Positions 1 to 9,747 of a DNA stretch of 64,000 nt are shown one piece after another (the stretch's first letter is position 1; the number at the start of each line of letters is the position of its first letter). The notes beneath the pieces are model-generated. The model saw only the letters and a program-made list of their open reading frames with translations, did no database searches and had not been told where the DNA came from. Origin of the DNA: Takashimella koratensis (Eukaryota > Basidiomycota > Tremellomycetes > Trichosporonales > Tetragoniomycetaceae); the NCBI GenBank assembly GCA_003116875.1, contig BCKT01000001.1:697763-761762 (forward strand), given 5' to 3'. Position numbers and translations under genes: made by a program.

Positions 1-1068
1 ATGACCTTGAGCTTTTCTTTTCCTGGTTCTTTTCTTGCCTACTCTTTCTCTTTACTTCATCCGTACGGGTATCTTCTTTCTTCGCTTGGTCAAGATCTCT
101 CTCGAGTCGTTTACTTTTTACGTATACTCTTTTCTCTTCTTCGGCCTGTGCGTAATTGCAGACAGAGTGCGACCTTGCTCCTTCTCCTGCCTTCTCTCCC
201 TCTTCCCCTCTCCTCTCTCTCCCTCTCCTCTCTCTCCCTTTCCTTCTCGTCCGCGCTCCACAGTTTGCGTCTTTCCACCATCTTCTACGTTCTCTTCGGT
301 CCAAGTCTGTCCAAATCGGCAAGCACGATGCATATAGGGTTTTTTTGTTTGTTAATTAGGCGAGGCAACCAATAAATGAGCTTGTAATGTTTCTTGGTTC
401 CTTGTCCCGGGGCCCGGGGCTCCTTCGGCCGGGCCCGATAAGGGTGATTCTTGGCTGCAATTCTTGGAAGAGCGACGTCGGCTTGGCCTCCGGCATCTCC
501 ATCTTTTTCTCTCCATCGTCTCATCACCTTCGCACCGCCTCATCTTATCGGCTCACCCTTTCTCCATCCTCGCATCTGTCTACCTACCTAACCGGCGTAC
601 ATTCCTCGTCCTCATCCCTATCCCTCCACTCGTCATCGCGTGTATCCCAATAGAACCAAATAGAATAAAAAAAAACCCCCCGACCAGCACCCAAAAGACG
701 TAAACCGATACCAAAGGACTGCGTCAGCACTCGTACCTCGTCAATCAGAGATTTACTCATTCATACCTCATTCCTCGTCTCGACTGGGCACATAACGTCG
801 ACCTCGTCGATCGCTACATCGCCTTCAACCCGACCGGACAACGCCGTCGCGCTCGTCTCTTCGTCGTTTCTTGCTATATAAATCGCCGTCCTCTGCCTCT
901 CTTTTTGGAACATCAGCTATTGCCTCGCCCATCGGGTCCTCCGACTCACACGCTCTCACTACGCCTTGAACACCACCTCTTCACCAACGCAGTACTTTCC
1001 AACCCCCCTTCACATCAATCCACACCTTCCCTCATCCCCTCTCATCCCCTCGACCCACCTCGCTCGTC
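1..1068 (+). other. Upstream region of the first gene, no gene seen
   Basis: About 1 kb without a convincing coding sequence. The first 350 bases are strongly pyrimidine-rich on the + strand (long CT runs around 180-250), and open frames there are low-complexity. From about 720 onward the sequence is CT-rich with a TATA box near 875, as expected for a promoter and 5' leader of the gene starting at 1069. A distal exon of a gene lying to the left cannot be excluded. Confidence 0.5.
875..882 (+). promoter_or_regulatory. Candidate TATA box
   Basis: TATATAAA lies 194 bases upstream of the ATG at 1069, in a CT-rich leader context. The spacing is compatible with a fungal core promoter followed by a 5' leader. 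Sequence match only. Confidence 0.45.
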
Positions 1069-2080
1069 ATGTCAACCACCACCGTTGCTGGCTCTAGCAC
1101 ATTCACCACCTCCACAACCTACCAAGCCGTGGTGATTGCACTCATCACGGGCGGTGTGATCGCGACCATCGTTATCGCCATCCTCTATCGTCGGTTCCGG
1201 TATCGACATGGGTTGGACGAGGAATCTATCCGCCGGCGCGCGGGGGCGTTTGGACGCGGGGGAGTAGGGGATGGGAAGGCGACGGTGGAGATGAAACGGC
1301 CAAATCTGTGGGATGCACAGGTAGGCAAAGGGGCAAGTGTAGGGGTGGAGTCTGTGGGGTCTGTCGAGGAGGAAGAGCAAGGAGAGGAGGAGAAAGTGGT
1401 GGGGAAGAAAGGGGAAGTATGGGATGTGGAGAAACAAGCGGGAAGGAAGAGGTATGAATGGAACGTAAGTCATGGGTCTTCTCCTGCCGATGAAGAGAAG
1501 AGAATCAAGAGCGAAAAGGCGGGGAAGATTGGAACGACGATTGCAAAAGAGGATGACAGAGGATGGTAGCATGTGATAGGAGCTGACAATTATTTTCTTT
1601 TGCAACCTTCAGCCGCTCTCGATCAGCTTGCCTGCTGTCTTCGGTAAAGGTAGTGATGACTCGACCGATGCGCAACCGACAAACGCCGCGCAGTTGGGAT
1701 CGACAACAGCTACCAACCCATCTCCAGCTCCTGCTCCTTCTTCGACCGCTGATGCAGTTCCCGCTCGATCGCGTATGGTACGCATGACGGTCCTCGTCGC
1801 TCTTCCCGACCCTGGCCGACCCCACCCTACTCCGCTCGCCTTCAAACAAAATCCATCCGGCGAAGCGTCCGAGTTGACTCACCCGGCGGACACGGACGCG
1901 GGAGAGGACGACGGACCATTTGGGTACGAATACGAGTACAGGTTCGAGGATGAGTTGGAGGCAGGGGACGAGGTGGATTTGCCTTTGTTAGAACTGGGGA
2001 CAGCGGACGTGTTTGTGGCTGGGGACGTGGAGGGGTTGAGACCGCCGCCGGCGGTTACGGCGGTCACTGCGGCTAGTTGA
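1069..2080 (+). CDS. Single-pass membrane protein of unknown function
   Basis: Two exons, 1069-1464 and 1613-2080, joined in phase 0 by an intron with a GTAAGT donor and a TTCAG acceptor; predicted 287 aa. I do not recognise the family. Residues 1-20 are Ser/Thr-rich, a hydrophobic segment at about 20-41 (VVIALITGGVIATIVIAILY) is followed at once by Arg-rich RRFRYRH, and the rest is low-complexity: acidic and Lys-rich stretches, then a Pro/Ala-rich region and a Tyr/Glu-rich acidic tail. No cleavable signal peptide precedes the hydrophobic segment. By the positive-inside rule the short Ser/Thr N terminus would face outside and the long tail the cytosol; that is inference. This plan recalls small fungal plasma-membrane or wall-sensor-like proteins, but no diagnostic domain is visible. 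It converges on the NSE2 gene. Confidence 0.7.
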
Positions 2081-2513
2081 AGTAGCGAGCGGGATTGTCA
2101 GAGAAGGATGCGAAGCTAGGCGGAGAGTAACATGAGCGACTCATCCGAGGTGATCAGAAGTTGTCTTAGAAGTTTCAATAACACCCCTCCGCTTTCTCTC
2201 GTTGTTGCTCCACCCGTTCTTCTCATCGCCGTTGTTGTTGTTAAGAGGCACAGGCTGGATACCTGTTGGCTTTGACTTTCATCACAAGGTCTTTTGATAG
2301 ATATGTACATTATACATCATGTACCAGCTACCTAATGCTGCGAAGACCGATGCGTGCATGCTCCAAAGCTTATTTTTTACAAACGGCGCGTGATTCTCTG
2401 TGTGAACCATCTCAACGATCTCGACCTCCTCAAACCGTCATCCGACATCAATCATCAAATTGCCCTTTCAGACGAAGGAGGTGATGTCTTGTCCACATCG
2501 TTGGTCGATCCTT
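2081..2513. other. Convergent intergenic region
   Basis: The 3' flanks of the membrane-protein gene (+) and NSE2 (-) meet here over 433 bases. I see no open frame of quality, RNA gene or repeat. It presumably holds the two 3' UTRs and polyadenylation signals. Confidence 0.5.
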
Positions 2514-4314
2514 TTACAACTCTTCAATGTCCTCCGCATCCATTGCCTGTTGCTGACGCCGCAACATCCTGAGTTCATACTGTTCCGCGCGCTTCTGTAG
2601 CTCAGGTTTTTTCTTCATTGACGTCAGCGATCGTCTTCTTCTTGCAATGATGTAGCCACGATATATGCCGACTAGGAAGGACCAGTGGCGAAGAGGTCCA
2701 CCGGCGACTTGAAGCAACCGAGGCTGTACGACTAACCTGGAGCTTGTCTTTCGATAGGGGCTTGTTGCAACCCGCACAGGGACACTTGACCGCATTTCGG
2801 CCTCGCTGCACATTGATGAGCTCCAACGCGGCCTTGTAAGAGTACGCGTGTCCACAGATGGTGCTGTAGTACGAAAAACTGTCAGCATTGGGATCTACAT
2901 TCGCCGTCATAAAAGATCAAGCCGTCGTGAAGGAAAGAAAAGAAAAAGACGCTCGAGGGTCTGACCCACTTGATACAGGCATCCTCGAGGGGTCGCATCG
3001 TGATGGGGCAGCGGAAAGTCTGAGTGACCGCTCCAGATTCAACCTCGTCGTCATCACCCTCTTCAACATCACCTGCCTCGCGCGGTAGCCATGTCGTGAT
3101 CAGCGGGCAAGCCTCGTCCGGGTGGTTGATCTCCTGCAAGCAGACAGTAAGCAACAGTGCGCGAAGCAGCCGTTGCACATTGGACGATCGGAATAGGATT
3201 CAACCGAAACTCACCCAGATGCTCTCTCTAAACTCGATGTATTTCTTCTCTTCCTTAACTGAAAGTCGACAAGATGATCAGCGTGATTGTTATCAAGTAA
3301 ACAGAGGGGAAGGGTCGACCTACACTTCTGTCGCCGGGTTTTGCCGAGGTACTCGGCCTGTGCTGCATCAACCTCTTGCTCAAAGCCCCCTTCGAGATCC
3401 TCCTATCGACACGTGGCGTTTGTCTGAGTCAGCATCGCGACGATTGCATCATCACCAGCAAAGGAAAAGAGAAAGAATGAGTGCAAAGGAAAAGAGAAAG
3501 AATGAGTAAGTCTCTACTCACGATCCCCTCGTTCGCACGAAGCCGGGTGCGCACGTCTTCGATCGTCTCGAGAGTAATCATCGCCAGTCGTCGTTGTTCA
3601 AGCATCTCGAGGAACAAAGTCTCGACCTCTTTGATACCCTGAATAAAGGTCAGTGCACTCTGATCATCTATCGCTTCGTTGAAAATCAGACGGGAGGATC
3701 GGTGAACGATTGTTTCTGGCCTGGTAGGGGCCACACTCACCTCGTCACCTTCGTTTGCGTCCTCAAGCGCTTTGGCAGCCTCCAAGGCGTGTTCGAGGGA
3801 TGACTCGATCGTCCTAATCATTGCCATGATTTCCTGACACACCTTGCTCAACTACACAGGGGAGGATCAAAGTGAGCGGTTAGCGACGATCTCAAGACAA
3901 AGAAGCAGCTTCAGTCTCTGCAAGAATACCTGCTCATAGTGTGTGGGTATATTGAAAGGTGGGGCGGTTGATGAGAGCACGTACCGGTGACAAAGCCCAA
4001 TCGGCACGAGGGATGGGTCGACTGGTGAAAGTCTCTATCGTCCAACCTTCACCGATATCCCCAATCTCGACTCCATCCTCTACCTCTTCTTCTTCCTCCT
4101 CGCCATTTCCCTGTCTTCTCCCTCTTGGTCCACTCTCATCCTCGTCCTCGTCTTCATCTCTGTTTCCGTTGACCGTCCGACCATTTTGCGAGCGATGCGA
4201 CGCTGTCCCGCGAGTCTGTGACCGACCCGAGGAGCCGTTCATATCATCATCTTCGTCTTGGGTATCGAGCTGTCTTCTCGACGAAGAGGCATAGGCGTTC
4301 CTCTGTATGGCCAT
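2514..4314 (-). CDS. NSE2: SMC5/6 complex SUMO E3 ligase NSE2 (MMS21)
   Basis: SUMO ligase of the SMC5/6 genome-maintenance complex. Exons in coding order: 4314-3985, 3851-3741, 3638-3522, 3402-3324, 3258-3215, 3133-2970, 2863-2737, 2612-2514; all phases agree and give 356 aa. The identifying domain is a C-terminal SP-RING at about 269-324: FRCPITMRP, then (across the sixth intron) ICGHAYSY, then KCPCAGCNKPL. These supply the Cys/His/Cys/Cys zinc ligands. Residues 110-230 are helical and would be the part docking on the SMC5 coiled coil. The N-terminal 100 residues are disordered, with long acidic runs. The first intron is uncertain: either 3984-3852 is one intron, or a 3-nt exon (CAG) splits it. 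The gene is divergent from RFA1 over 364 bases. PIAS-type SUMO ligases share the SP-RING but carry SAP/PINIT domains absent here. Confidence 0.9.
3458..3507. repeat. 25-bp perfect tandem duplication in an NSE2 intron
   Basis: A purine-rich 25-bp unit (starting GCAAAGGAAAAGAG) occurs twice head to tail at 3458-3482 and 3483-3507. It lies in NSE2 intron 3 (3521-3403 on the minus strand), close to its 5' splice site, and lengthens a polypyrimidine stretch on the coding strand. Confidence 0.9.
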
Positions 4315-4426
4315 GGTGCTGGAGCTTGTTGGGTGATGAGTAACTCTGAGTACTGGGTCGTCGTGAAACACGAAAACAATATCCAGTCATCTAAATCGAA
4401 ATTATGTGGCCCTCTCCCTTAAGAGT

Positions 4427-4432
4427 CACGTG
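4427..4432. promoter_or_regulatory. CACGTG palindrome
   Basis: E-box-type hexamer in the NSE2/RFA1 divergent promoter, in the context GTCACGTGTC. In yeasts CACGTG is bound by bHLH factors such as Cbf1. Function here is unproven. Confidence 0.5.
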
Positions 4433-4446
4433 TCGACTGTTTCAAG

Positions 4447-4452
4447 ACGCGT
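4447..4452. promoter_or_regulatory. MCB-like box ACGCGT
   Basis: A perfect MluI cell-cycle box lies 232 bases before the RFA1 start and 133 bases before the NSE2 start. In budding and fission yeast this element recruits MBF for G1/S expression, and yeast RPA genes are classic targets. A single copy in a basidiomycete is suggestive only. Confidence 0.5.
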
Positions 4453-4678
4453 CGCGTTCATGTTCAGGTCTACCGGGCCAGGGAAAATCAATCTGCAGAA
4501 AGGGTATTAGGAATCTGCCTGATCCATTACAAAGAGTAATCTACCGTGGTTGACGGTGCTAATCAAATGGCTCATCCCAAAAGACAAAATCAAATGAGCA
4601 ATGTTGACATTCTTCTCTCTCTGCTCACTCACCTCTTCTCTCTTCTCCACCTCACCCTCCCACCCACTCTTCATTGCC

Positions 4679-7176
4679 ATGGCGTCCCCGCTCACCGCAA
4701 ACTTCTGCCAGGCCGTCTACAATGATGAGCAGGTATCGCCCGAGATCCAGCCCGTCCTCCAGGTGCTCAGTGTCAAGCGCATCAACACGGCTGCTGCTGG
4801 TTCCGCCGCTAGCGACCGGTACCGGTGAGTAACAAGGGGATGGGCAAAACGTCATCTCGAGGTCTTGGTGCTGGTCGTATCAGATATGCGAGGTTGGAGG
4901 CGAGAGGGGAACGTTGTAGAGAGGAGAAGAGACAGAACTCTTATTGACCATACCTCGATTTTAGAGTCATCCTCTCGGACGGCAACTTCTTCATCCAGTC
5001 CATGTTGGCCACCCAGATGAACCACTTTGTCGACGACAAGCAGCTCGACAAGAACGTTGTCATCAAGCTCCTCGGCTTTGTCACCAACACAGTTCAGGGC
5101 CGAAAGTACGTTCAAACCGACTCCATGGCCTCTCTCTTCATCTTCCTCAGATCACGCACGCCTGCTGACGAAGACATTGCAGACTCATTATCATCCTCAA
5201 CCTCGAGATTGTGCCTTGGAACGGAGAGAAGATTGGTAACCCCGCGAACCTTGAAAACACTGCAGGAGCAGGCGCACCTGCCGCTGCTCCTGTTGCCGAC
5301 GTCAAGCCGGCGGTCAACAACGCTCCACGAGCTGGGTTCGGTGGAGCCAAGGGTGTCCAACCATCTCGACCTGCCCGAGCTGGTGGTGGCAAATCCGACA
5401 TGGGTCCGATCTTCCCTATTGAGGGTCTCAGCCCGTACCAGAACAAGTAAGTCGGGAGCCTACCTTCTAACTCTGCTGCTATATCCAGGATGGGGGACGG
5501 TGTATCGTAATTCCGTGACCATGCTGATACTCGCGATAGGTGGACGATCAAGGCGCGCGTCACGAACAAGTCGGAGATTAAGCACTGGTCGAACCAGCGA
5601 GGGGAGGGCAAGTTGTTCAGCGTGACGTTGATGGATGAGACTGGTGAGATCCGGGCGACGGGGTTCAACGAGGCCGTCGACAATTTTTACAACCTGCTCG
5701 AGGAAGGCAAGGTGAGTGGGCTTGGGCTTGGCGAGAAATATGATCTCCTTTCAGTAATCTATCGTTGTTAGCAATACGCTGTTTGCGGCATGAGCTGACT
5801 CATTGCCCCTTAGGTGTTCTTCATCTCCCGGGCAAGAATCAACATTGCAAAGAAACAGTTCAACAATGTGAACAATGAGTACGAGATTGCGTTCGAGAAC
5901 CACACCGAGATCGAGCCAGTGAGTTTTTGCTTGTCTTCCTGTAGGATGTACACGGCTAACACTTGGGCAGTGTGACGACGACAGCGTTCCACAAGTCAAG
6001 TATGCTTTTAAACGAATCAGCGAGTTGGCGGACCTCGAGAAGGACGCGGTTACAGGTGGGTGAAGATGACTACTCCATCGGGAGACACAATGCTGACTTG
6101 TCCTAGATGTTATCGGCGTTGTCAAGGAGGTGCACGAGCTTGGGTCGGTGACATCGAAAGCGACTCAAAAGCCATTTGCGAAGCGAGATATTCAACTGGT
6201 CGACCAGACTGGTCAGAGTGTTCGCTTGACACTTTGGGGCAAGCAGGCCGAGAGCTTCAACGGCAACGACGAGCCTGTTATCGCTTTCAAGGGCGTCAAG
6301 GTCGGGGACTTTGGTGGTCGCTCTTTGTCCATGTTCAGCTCGGCGACCATGTCTGTGAACCCGGACATTCCCGAGGCTCACCAACTCCGTGGCTGGTACG
6401 ATGCCGAAGGGCGTACCACTTCTTTCACCGCTTACACCAACGCGAGCGTGGGCAACACGATGAAGGGCGAGGCTGGCGCTCCCCGTCCCAACGAGATCAA
6501 GACGATCGGCCAAGCGAAGGACGAGCAGCTCGGGATGGGTGACAAGACCGACTACTTCTCGACCCAAGGAACTATCATGTTCATCAAACACGAGACGTTC
6601 AGTTACCCTGCTTGCGCCAACCCGGATGGGTGCAACAAGAAAGTCATCGAGGATGGTCAAAGCTGGTTGTGTGAGAAATGCAACCAGCACTGGCCCGCAC
6701 CGATTCACAGGTACATTCTCCAAATCAACATCATGGACCACGCTGGACATATTTGGATCACGGCGTTCAACGAGGTCGCGGAGCAGATTATGGGGTTGAG
6801 CGCCAACGACCTGATGGCATTGAGAGTGAGTTGGATTTGGATCTCAGAGAGTGAAGATGGAAGGTGAAGGAAAGCAGACGCTAATCCTGGACTTGAACCT
6901 ATCAGGAATCCGGAGACGACGCGGCGTTCCAGCGGCATTTCAACCACGCGACCGGCCAGACACTGTCGTTCCAGATGATGGCCAAGCAGGACAGCTTCAA
7001 CGTGAGTCGGGAAGTGACTATATATACCCAGCGACGAAAACTAAGACTGATCTGTATCTTCTCCATATCTTCAGGACCAACTGCGCGTTCGGTACCAGTG
7101 CCGCAAGGCCGCAGGGGTTGACTTTGCAGCCGATAGCAGCCACCTCGTCTCTCAGATCAACGCCATGGCTTTCTAA
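4679..7176 (+). CDS. RFA1: Replication protein A 70-kDa subunit
   Basis: Large subunit of the heterotrimeric single-strand DNA-binding protein RPA, needed for replication, repair, recombination and checkpoint signalling. Nine exons: 4679-4824, 4965-5105, 5183-5446, 5540-5711, 5814-5918, 5971-6055, 6107-6825, 6906-7001, 7075-7176; 609 aa, the usual family length (about 616-621). The N-terminal OB fold (DBD-F, 1-115) contains VILSDG and [10 protein letters not shown] linker rich in Ala/Pro/Gly follows (about 120-180). DBD-A begins near 184 ([14 protein letters not shown]), DBD-B near 305, and DBD-C near 440 with a zinc ribbon at C474, C480, C493 and C496 ([13 protein letters not shown] ... LCEKC). 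The first Cys pair is spaced by five residues, one more than in human RPA70. The start is the first ATG of the open frame in good context (GCCATGG). Confidence 0.97.
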
Positions 7177-7739
7177 AAAACGAGTAGTGACAAGGCCGCC
7201 TCACCTGATACCTAGTCGTGACTTGTATTGTACAATGCGTTCAGTTCATCCCCAATCTCAGCCTCAGCCTCAGTCCATGATCATATTCCTCGACTGCACA
7301 TCTGCACGTCCAGTTTCGGTACCCATCCTTCCCCTTTTCTCTTCGTTCATCCCTTCCCTCACCCCAGGGTCATGTTTCGTTTATCCGTACAGTATGTTTA
7401 CAGAGTTATTCTCCATCATGCAATGAGATCAGCCAAGAGAAAAACACGTAGTGGTAATGATTGCATAGTGCAAAGGGACAAGAACAAGAAGAACAAGAAC
7501 AAAACCAGAAGTTGTCCAAGGAGACGAAAGGGTACATGACGCAAGAATCGTTTGAGCCATGTCAATGAACAAAACCGAGAAGAATGAAGGGAACCAGACA
7601 TGGGCGTGATCGGGGCGTGAGACGTAAATAACGACGAAACAGAGTATCAAGTTTAGGGGATAAGACAGACATCACGGCCTGACAACACCACCATCCACCA
7701 TCCAGGGACTTTGACCTGAGGATATACCCTTGTGGACAA
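7177..7739. other. Convergent intergenic region RFA1/borealin
   Basis: The 563 bases between the stop codons of RFA1 (+) and the borealin gene (-) hold no supported gene. Open frames here are short, and one is a Lys/Asn run caused by an AAGAACAAGAAC simple repeat near 7480-7505. Probably two 3' UTRs. Confidence 0.5.
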
Positions 7740-9488
7740 TTACAAGACCTTCCACCTCTCCATCTGCTCTGACAAGGCTCTAACGGCCGCTGCTCTGACC
7801 TGAACTTTCACCGCCTCTTTCTCCCCCTTCCCCAACCCGCCTTGCTCCAACTCATCGTCGATTCGCCCTGGACTCAGATGGAGGGGGTTGAAACTGATCA
7901 CTCGGCCATCGGATAACGGGATCTCCGCTGAGGGTAGCGACGAATCAGACGATGCGCCACTACCTCCACCGCCGGTCCCGGTGTTCGCGCGTGTTGAAGA
8001 GGTGAGTGGCGCGGTGCCCGGAGCGAGGGATTGACGGAACATGATGCTTGGTGGTCGTCGGTTGCGTTTGGATTTAGAGGGTGAGTCGGGTCGAGTAGGA
8101 CCACCTCGAGCGGCGGTGGATTTAGCAAGTGATTTGGCAAGTGCAGCTTCGGCAGCTGCTTCCATCGCTTCGGGGTCAGGCAAGTCATCCTCGTCCTCAT
8201 CCTCATCCGCATTACTCTCCTCTTCCTCGTCATTGTCATTGACGGCTGCCGCGCCTCGCTCGCGCCCAGCACCATCTTCATCGTCAAGCGCCGCGTCGGG
8301 GTCACTCATATCTTCCAACCGCCGGAGAGTCGGGATCGCCAGCGGGCTACCGTTGACAGACAAGATGGACTCGTTGCGCTTAGGTGCGCGCGGGTACTTG
8401 GGCGTCGCAGGGAGGAGTGGGTTGAAAACGTGGTTTTGAGGGAGCCCCTGGATTGTGGGTTAGAGCGGTTGTTGACAATAGGCGCTGATACGCAAAGGGG
8501 TGGGTCGTAGAGAGGAAAACGGTCCATGAAAGTAGTCCAATGAAGCTCAACTCACGCTTCGAGATGTAGTCAAGCCTCCCGAGCTAGGCCCAACGATAGC
8601 GGCCGTCTTTCCCGCCCCCGCAACCGGCTTGGTACGTTTACTCGGCGTCTTCCGTTGCGCCTGGGCCTGTGTCTTTGTCGACGTCTGGACAGTGCGAGCT
8701 GTAAGATCTCAGCAAACTTGACATTGTACTGTGTTGAAGATGTTGGAAGGATTGTTGGTAGTGGTAGTGTATGAGAGCCAAACACTGACCGTTCTTCGTC
8801 GATCGGTCTGGGGAGCCTCCCAAGGGAGTTTGAGCGCCTCGTTTCCTGAGAACATCAAACCATCAGCACCTTCCTTCAATATCCACGCTAATCACACGCC
8901 TATACTTCTACGCCCATTTCGATCTCCGCGCGCTCCATCTCGTGCTCAAGCCAGGACTCACCGTTTCCCAGCCACCGCCACTGCCTCCGCCATGACCTCC
9001 TTCTCGTCTCGCTCCGGATGCTTCCTCTCAAACTCGCCACGCTTCATCGCGCGCGCAGTCTCGGCGAAACTGCCGGCCCACGCACTGTCCAGCTCGCCGA
9101 GAGTCATGCGTCGCATGTCCCGCGGGATACGGAGGAGCTCGGCATCGACGAGGGTCAGGAAGGCGGAGAGGGTAGTTTCGAGTTGTTCGCGCATCACGCT
9201 TGTCCGGTGGGATACTGAGGAAGTGCGAGGGTCAAGGGTTAAGCAAGGGAAAGTCAGCATTTACTGAGGAGAGACGATGCCAACAGGAGCTAGAGCAGTA
9301 CTAGTCACCGCTGGCCATGAGGTGAAGAGCGGAAATGGTTGGAGACATGTCAACCGACAAACAAACTCACCTTCGAGGTCAAAGTTATCCAGCAACGCCT
9401 TTTTGCTGAGCACGCTCTGATGCTTGGCCTTGGACGCTTTTGGGGTTGCCATGGCCACGGCCACAGGTCTTCTCGCTTTGGTGGACAT
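7740..9488 (-). CDS. Borealin-type chromosomal passenger complex subunit
   Basis: Subunit of the Aurora B chromosomal passenger complex, which places the kinase on centromeres and the spindle midzone. Exons in coding order: 9488-9371, 9214-8962, 8845-8790, 8698-8556, 8447-7740; 425 aa. The N-terminal Nbl1/borealin helix that bundles with INCENP and survivin is clear at about 30-95: ALLDNFDLEV, then LLRIPRDMRRMTLGEL (compare human ILRLPKALREMNWLDY). A basic Ser/Thr linker follows, then a second conserved block at about 190-230 with NPLLPATPKYPRAPKRNES and SVNGSPLAIPTLRR, matching the borealin C-terminal region (human NGSPLA). An acidic low-complexity region precedes a last conserved block (SDGRVISFNPLHLSP and a C-terminal helix). 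Budding and fission yeast Nbl1 retain only the N-terminal part; this protein keeps both. Confidence 0.85.
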
Positions 9489-9747
9489 TGTGTTGGGCTG
9501 GGTAAGTGAGAGGATGGTGTCAAGTCGATGAATGAATGAGTGCATTCAGCTTTGTTGATGTTTGTGGTCAGGGTTCCTCAGGTGTGCCACCGAGTAATTC
9601 ACGCTGGGGGACGCAACAGCAAATAGCAATCTCTGGTTTCCCAAATTGCTTCCGGGCTCTCTTGGAACTCTCCTAATCCTGGACACCAAGTCTTGTCCAT
9701 TCTTCCCTCCCACACCCACCCACCTCCCTCGCCCCAACCCTCGCCTC
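9489..9747. promoter_or_regulatory. Shared divergent promoter of borealin and TFIIE-beta
   Basis: Only 259 bases separate the two start codons. The TFIIE-beta side is CT-rich. I see no TATA box, ACGCGT or CACGTG. Confidence 0.5.

Larger units (their letters stand above)
4315..4678. promoter_or_regulatory. Shared divergent promoter of NSE2 and RFA1
   Basis: The 364 bases between the two start codons must hold both promoters. They contain one CACGTG (4427-4432) and one ACGCGT (4447-4452) about 20 bases apart near the middle, and CT-rich leaders toward RFA1. No TATA box is evident. Both genes act in DNA replication and repair, so shared cell-cycle control is plausible (inference). Confidence 0.6.

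Noticed and set aside
4447..4452. Second cell-cycle box expected in the SMC5 promoter
   Set aside because: I looked for ACGCGT in 55319-55650 because of the NSE2/RFA1 hit and found only ACGCGAC-type near matches, so no such claim is made for SMC5.
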